Assembly: GCA_009782245.1 (NCBI GenBank)
Contig: WRKK01000277.1
Coordinates: 1-9,340, forward strand
DNA: 9,340 nucleotides
Origin: Defluviitaleaceae bacterium
GTDB taxonomy: Bacteria > Bacillota > Clostridia > Lachnospirales > WQUN01
Direction of reading: 5' to 3'
Shown piece after piece: positions 6,801 through 9,340 of the stretch. The notes below the pieces were generated by a model. The model was not told the origin of the DNA. It saw only the letters and a program-made list of their open reading frames with translations, and did not search any database. A program made the translations under genes and the position numbers. The first letter of the stretch is position 1. Each line of letters begins with the position of its first letter.

Positions 6801-7536
6801 TGTCGCGAATATTAACGCTAAAATCGCCCTTTTGCAGGAGTTTCGCCTTTGAGCCGATTAACGCAATACGTTTCTTAAAAGAGGTTGTCATAAGCCAAAC
6901 GGTCGCCAACGCAACGCCAATAACAAGCACCAAAGCCGATACATTGAAGACAAAATAGCGTTCTTGTTGGTTGTATAAATTTTGAGAAACGGTGGCGATT
7001 AGATTCAAATTTATCTGCCGCAAATCCTCGATAGCGTTGATATTTTCCATGGCGTGAATTGGAAGAACGTTGGTAAAACGCTGGCTACCGTCAAAAACGG
7101 TAAACCTGTAATATTCGTGCATAAATAAAACGCCGTCCAAAATAACGTGTACGTTGTCAATCGTCTGCGCAATCATGTCAAAGCCAAAAATTTCGTTTGC
7201 GACGGGGTCGTCTCGGAGCAGCGTTTCGTATTCGTACACGGTGGCGGAAATCATGTCAACCAAATCGTCCAGTTCGGCGTGAAGCCACTCGGCATCTTGC
7301 TGTGTAATGGTTGTAAGGTATCCCCATTCGTTAAAGTGGATTGAAATCATTACCCAAAAGTCCCTAAATTCGTGTTGGAGTTGGACTAGCAAGCGATTGC
7401 GTTCCATTACATGGGTCAGCAAATAAGCCTGTTCATCACGCACACTTGCCGTAAAATAGGTACTATAAAGTAACACGCCCAAAACCACGGCGATTATAAT
7501 GCTAAACGATAAAACTGTTTTTTTTACTATCGACAT
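3850..7536 (-). CDS. Membrane hybrid sensor histidine kinase with receiver and two HPt-like domains
   Basis: The protein has 1228 residues, starting at an ATG with a GGAGGA site. Domains in order: membrane segment 7-28; extracytoplasmic, mostly helical sensor 29-194; membrane segment about 195-217; HAMP about 218-270 with a further HAMP-like linker to about 315; PAS-like domain about 322-440; HisKA with the phospho-accepting SHEIRTP (His 471). The ATPase domain has an N box near NNLLSNAFKYT (584-594), G1 DTGAGM (629-634) and G2 GAGLGM (659-664). The receiver, about 737-852, has Asp 742/743, phospho-acceptor Asp 787, Thr 814 and Lys 837. An HPt domain has HTLKGMARTVG with His 945. A second HPt-like domain has His 1086 in HAMRSALHNIG. 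A helical tail ends the protein. It would sense an external or membrane signal and relay phosphate His-Asp-His internally. No DNA-binding output is present and no partner regulator is encoded in the window. The ligand is unknown. Confidence 0.95.
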   Translation of the reverse strand: MSIVKKTVLSFSIIIAVVLGVLLYSTYFTASVRDEQAYLLTHVMERNRLLVQLQHEFRDFWVMISIHFNEWGYLTTITQQDAEWLHAELDDLVDMISATVYEYETLLRDDPVANEIFGFDMIAQTIDNVHVILDGVLFMHEYYRFTVFDGSQRFTNVLPIHAMENINAIEDLRQINLNLIATVSQNLYNQQERYFVFNVSALVLVIGVALATVWLMTTSFKKRIALIGSKAKLLQKGDFSVNIRDNVGDEIGQLNNIVGDMVDIFKNLVIQITKVSEKISKGDAAARLETATFHGDFQAAALAINKLAEEVMDVAELKSEKDYYEYVQFMMDTVPLVITFWDSEITLKSCNEEVKRRYGVSDTKEYLENFFKFSPEYQPNGVLSTDLGAKYIQETLKTGSTAFDWVHQDIHGNLIPSKIACYTTTIRGEKMICTYATDMRDFYRAMDEMKRSALAEETSEAKTKFLARMSHEIRTPISAVLGISEIQLKNSNLPLAVEEAFAKIYNSSQVLLSIINDILDLSKIAANKMEILNESYESASLINDIIQLNVFRLGSKKIKFDIDIEPNIPLNMFGDELRIKQVMNNLLSNAFKYTKSGFVFLSVKFVSEMSENENGKNEEKNFLEFIVEDTGAGMTPENVKSLFEEFVRFDEKANQNIEGAGLGMAIVSNLISLMDATIDVKSEVNKGTIFTVRIPQKRASEGDIGEELADNLKTFKLSNRFSAKNMNFTPDPMPYGKVLVVDDVETNLFVAKGLLSFYDLEVTTVLSGYDAIDRVREGKVYDIIFLDHMMPGLDGIETIRAIHKLGYTEPIVALTANALIGQSDMFLQNGFDAFISKPIDTSHLNSILNRFIRDKQPSEVIAAARKNAETISNDHKPNDDRKAKEDRKAKEEMWEFFSGNNESQADNDFVKGLNKEFARTQKNAISDIRAALAQEDFATCRRFAHTLKGMARTVGKNSLADIAGETELLFEKNPQNDGEKIENLLVVLEKSLTDAINSMNLTKEELEGASEFDDFELWDEPDEDTEPPVFDTNSDTENSKKVENSEKSEFEIKMSKLFCQDAENAITAMQESLANDDIKLFIITVHAMRSALHNIGENPDKIELARLLEEAGNNSDMAYITAHVDEFIGILQEIIDRLRPLVSEVSNGQGFEIAEIAEDTAYLSEQLAKIQQACEDYDDSAVYAFLDELAKKPWKAETVAVLENVRNALFLHSDFEQAAELAAGFRGL
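4863..4898. repeat. Perfect 18-base tandem duplication inside the kinase gene
   Basis: CTTCTTTGGCTTTACGGT occurs twice without a gap (4863-4880 and 4881-4898). It duplicates six residues (DRKAKE, about 880-891) in the charged linker between the receiver and the first HPt domain. The frame is kept, so it only lengthens a flexible linker. Slippage is the likely origin. Confidence 0.85.
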
Positions 7537-7836
7537 ATTTATCCTCCTACAAATTCAGGGCGTTGGGCGTGTAGCAAAACCCAAAGCCGCAAACTTTTGT
7601 TTGATTTATTTTTGGCATTTTGGCAGCAACGGCGAGTGCGGCGTGGTTGAAATCTATGTACGAAAACAAGGCGTTGGGGAGCTATTGCGGTTATTTAAGT
7701 AGATGGTGCTGTGTTGCTCTGCAATTATATGGCGCGTGGTTCGGGAAGAATGCAGATTTTGTGCGTTTTTGCGTACGGCGTAGTTTATAACGTTTGCCAA
7801 GCAGTTGGAAAGTTTCTTTGAAACCCCTACTCTGCA
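7537..7836 (-). other. Long 5' leader of the histidine kinase gene
   Basis: About 295 bases separate the predicted start of transcription (near 7830) from the kinase ATG. I see the kinase ribosome site and a small GTTTC-AAA-GAAAC hairpin near the 5' end, but no riboswitch class that I recognise. A 63-codon minus-strand frame (7654-7845) with a GTG start overlaps the -10 box, has no ribosome site and resembles nothing known to me, so I do not call it a gene. Confidence 0.4.
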
Positions 7837-7865
7837 AGTGTACACGATATTTTGTTTGCTGTCAA
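7837..7865 (-). promoter_or_regulatory. Probable promoter of the histidine kinase gene
   Basis: On the minus strand a perfect TTGACA (7865-7860) is followed after 17 bases by TACACT (7842-7837), which keeps four of the six consensus positions. It is the best promoter match upstream of the kinase gene that I found. Confidence 0.6.
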
Positions 7866-8197
7866 TATTTTTTTGATTGCGGAAAATATTGGGTGTTCAT
7901 ACAATAAACATAATAGCTGGTTTTTCGTTGGTAAAAATAGCAAAAATCACATAAATTGGCAGTATTTTCAAGTTGTTTTTGTGCATTTTGCCCGAAAATT
8001 TGTTGGACGAATAAGTTTTAAGCAACAAATCAACCAAAACATAAACTTAAAAATCGCATAGAGTTTTGCTAGTGTTTGTGATGTGTCTTTTTCTGCTTGT
8101 GCGTTATTTTATGGGGGCGTACAAAAATCATGCTACACAGAGGGCAAAGTTTGGCGGAAGAATTTTAACCAAAATTCCCAAAAAATTTGTAAAAAAC
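7866..8197. other. AT-rich interval with no supported gene
   Basis: About 330 bases with only short frames on both strands, none with a convincing ribosome site or recognisable product. It separates the divergent kinase promoter and the Nudix promoter. The upstream part of the ABC-transporter gene whose tail survives at 8229-8408 is not detectable here, so the interval may be replaced or heavily decayed sequence. Confidence 0.4.
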
Positions 8198-8226
8198 TTG
8201 CACAAAAATATCAGCTGTGCTATAAT
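8198..8226 (+). promoter_or_regulatory. Extended -10 promoter upstream of the Nudix gene
   Basis: TTGCAC (8198-8203) and a perfect TATAAT (8221-8226) are 17 bases apart, and TGC directly before the -10 box gives an extended -10. Transcription would start near 8233, producing a leader of about 190 bases before the Nudix ATG. That leader spans the ABC-transporter remnant. Confidence 0.7.
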
Positions 8227-8228
8227 AA

Positions 8229-8408
8229 AAATGTACAGTTATTGCGGTGGACACACACGCCCAGACGATTATCATTGTAACACACAATCCAATCGTGGCG
8301 GCAACCGCCGATTTTGTGGTGTTTTTGGTGAACGGGCAGATTCGCAATGTTCGAAAAAATCCCACCGTAAGCGAAATAAATTCCCAAATAATTAAGTGGG
8401 AAAGTTAG
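8229..8408 (+). pseudogene. 3' remnant of an ABC-transporter ATPase gene (MacB/LolD-like)
   Basis: The frame between a TAA at 8226-8228 and a TAG at 8406-8408 encodes 59 residues, including TIIIVTHNPIVAATADFVVF and the end VSEINSQIIKWES. This matches the last part of export-type ABC ATPases of the MacB/LolD group: the H-loop strand TxxxVTHN with its switch histidine, the following (A)xxAD helix, the 'xxGxI' strand (LVNGQIRN), and a tail of the 'ENPxPxxxxxIxW' kind. Walker A, Q-loop, signature LSGGQ and Walker B are all absent, and a stop codon closes the frame upstream. There is no start with a ribosome site. It therefore cannot encode a working ATPase and is best read as the surviving end of a deleted gene. 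The TAG lies 17 bases before the Nudix ATG, as if the lost gene once preceded it in an operon. Confidence 0.75.
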
Positions 8409-8425
8409 ATTTTAGGAGGATTTTT

Positions 8426-8953
8426 ATGATTTTTAACGAGGTATATTATCGCACCGATAAAAGTGAGATAAATCTGCAAAACGGCACAGAAATTTTCAGA
8501 CGTGCCGCAAGGGCTGTCATTATGGACGGCGATAAAATTTTAATGGCACATTTGGGCAAAACGGACGAGTACAAATTTCCAGGTGGCGGCGTGGCGGAGA
8601 ACGAATCGGCAGAAACCGCCTTAAAAAGGGAAGTTTTGGAAGAAGTGGGCTACAATATCCTAGAAATCGGCGAAAAAATTGGAGAAATCACAGAATACGA
8701 CACCGCCCAAGAGGGCGAACAATTTTACTTCAAAATGGTTTCCGAGTATTACGCCGCAACCGTGGAAAGCCGCCAATTAAGCCAACATTTGGAAGAATAC
8801 GAACAGGCGTTGCAATTTACGCCGTGTTGGGTGGATATTGAAACGGCGTACCGCACAAACAGCCAAAACAAGGGCAAATTTGACAAAACGCTCGGCATCG
8901 CAAGAGAAACAATAGCGTTGGGTAAAATTTTGGATTCAAAACAGATTTATTAG
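8426..8953 (+). CDS. Nudix family hydrolase
   Basis: The start at 8426 is chosen because AGGAGGA lies 5 bases upstream; an in-frame start at 8396 lacks such a site. The product has 175 residues and is cytoplasmic. The complete Nudix box spans residues 54-76 (G-x5-E-x7-REVLEEVGY) with the metal-binding glutamates 69, 72 and 73, preceded by the usual strand ARAVIMDGDKILMAHLGK. Family members hydrolyse a nucleoside diphosphate linked to another group; the substrate cannot be read from the box. The C-terminal third (about 130-175) is helical and carries no second known domain. The length fits a stand-alone pyrophosphohydrolase of the MutT/ADP-ribose type. The gene has its own promoter at 8198-8226 and a palindromic terminator just after the stop, so it is probably monocistronic. 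Confidence 0.93.
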   Translation: MIFNEVYYRTDKSEINLQNGTEIFRRAARAVIMDGDKILMAHLGKTDEYKFPGGGVAENESAETALKREVLEEVGYNILEIGEKIGEITEYDTAQEGEQFYFKMVSEYYAATVESRQLSQHLEEYEQALQFTPCWVDIETAYRTNSQNKGKFDKTLGIARETIALGKILDSKQIY

Positions 8954-8961
8954 GAGAAAAT

Positions 8962-8979
8962 GGGCGGATATATCCGCCC
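8962..8979. terminator. Perfect 18-base palindrome terminator after the Nudix gene
   Basis: GGGCGGATATATCCGCCC is self-complementary over its whole length and starts 9 bases after the Nudix stop. ATTTT follows on the + strand (8982-8986), and on the minus strand CATTTTC follows. It lies between two convergent genes and probably ends both transcripts. It differs from the palindrome core at 3767-3785 by one central base. Confidence 0.75.
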
Positions 8980-9062
8980 GCTATTTTCGTTAAGTTGTTT
9001 TAGTATACAATAATTTCAAATGGGAGAAATCGGCAACGCAAACCCCCGACAATACAGCGATA

Positions 9063-9340
9063 TTACCCAACAAAACCTCCCAAAATCAACCCCACATCAC
9101 CACCCCTATACAACCACAAATCCAAATCCAACGCAAAAATCAGCGTTAAAGCAAAAACCACAACAAAAATCAAAAAATATTGGGGACAATTCCGCAAAAC
9201 GTGGTAAGCCGCAACACCAAGCACAAACCACACCAACAACAAGCCCACCAACCGATTATTAACAACAAACGTAAATATATGCGGAAACATTCCCATAACA
9301 TAAAAAACGCCAAAATAAACCGCCGCCAAAACCGCCGAAA
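9063..9340 (-). CDS. Integral membrane protein, C-terminal part (cut by right window edge)
   Basis: The minus-strand frame is open from the right edge to a TAA at 9063-9065 and shows 91 residues. The first possible start inside the window (TTG at 9329) has no ribosome site, and codons before it are open, so the true start is probably outside. Three hydrophobic segments are visible, roughly residues 4-26, 31-50 and 54-80, and the tail is RGGDVGLILGGFVG. The opposite strand also has an open frame (9020-9262), but its Pro/Thr/Gln-rich product is what the complement of membrane-helix codons looks like. The family is not recognisable. It converges on the Nudix gene, with the palindrome at 8962-8979 between them. 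Confidence 0.6.
   Translation of the reverse strand, partial: SAVLAAVYFGVFYVMGMFPHIFTFVVNNRLVGLLLVWFVLGVAAYHVLRNCPQYFLIFVVVFALTLIFALDLDLWLYRGGDVGLILGGFVG

Noticed and set aside
7654..7845. 63-codon minus-strand frame in the kinase leader
   Set aside because: Its GTG start lies in the predicted promoter, it has no ribosome site, and it has no recognisable similarity.
8165..8365. 66-codon hydrophobic minus-strand frame
   Set aside because: It is antisense to the ABC-ATPase remnant, starts at GTG without a ribosome site, and its hydrophobicity follows from the complementary codons.
8066..8395. 109-codon + strand frame ahead of the Nudix gene
   Set aside because: It crosses a strong promoter, lies in a different frame from the ABC-ATPase remnant, and its product is low-complexity and unlike any family I know.
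9020..9262. 80-codon + strand frame rich in Pro, Thr and Gln
   Set aside because: It is the complement of the membrane protein frame on the minus strand and has no ribosome site.

Overview
The window looks like chromosomal DNA of a low-to-moderate GC Gram-positive anaerobe of the Clostridia type. The grounds are strong AGGAGG-type ribosome binding sites 6-9 bases from the starts, consensus sigma-A-like promoters, intrinsic terminators, a Firmicutes-type guaB, and small proteins that resemble families I recall from Clostridia. I cannot name a species.

Layout, left to right. Positions 1-165 (+) hold the last 54 codons of a PP2C-family serine/threonine phosphatase cut by the left edge. Positions 281-422 hold a cluster of GC-rich hairpins and the terminator of the next gene. 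On the minus strand, read from right to left, comes a probable transcription unit: a small two-helix membrane protein of unknown function (2446-2955) with a near-consensus promoter, guaB (IMP dehydrogenase, 896-2350), and a small P-loop protein (429-842). Upstream of this unit lies an 830-base non-coding interval dominated by a 23-unit, 20/21-base tandem array (3208-3685). The array is capped by a perfect 13-bp hairpin and followed by a 15-bp palindrome. Next is a 1228-residue membrane hybrid histidine kinase on the minus strand (3850-7536) with its own TTGACA promoter about 300 bases upstream. A roughly 690-base interval with no convincing gene follows. After it come the 3' remnant of an ABC-transporter ATPase gene (8229-8408, +), an intact Nudix hydrolase gene (8426-8953, +), a palindromic terminator, and the C-terminal end of a membrane protein gene entering from the right edge (9063-9340, -).

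The genes do not form one pathway. GuaB commits purine flow to GMP. The Nudix enzyme may clean up or hydrolyse nucleotide derivatives. The kinase is a self-contained phosphorelay with sensor, HAMP, PAS, kinase, receiver and two HPt-like modules. The strongest candidates for something undescribed are non-coding: the G-rich tandem array, and the fact that its core GGGCGGATA is also the arm of palindromes elsewhere in the window (218-232, 3761-3791, 8962-8979).
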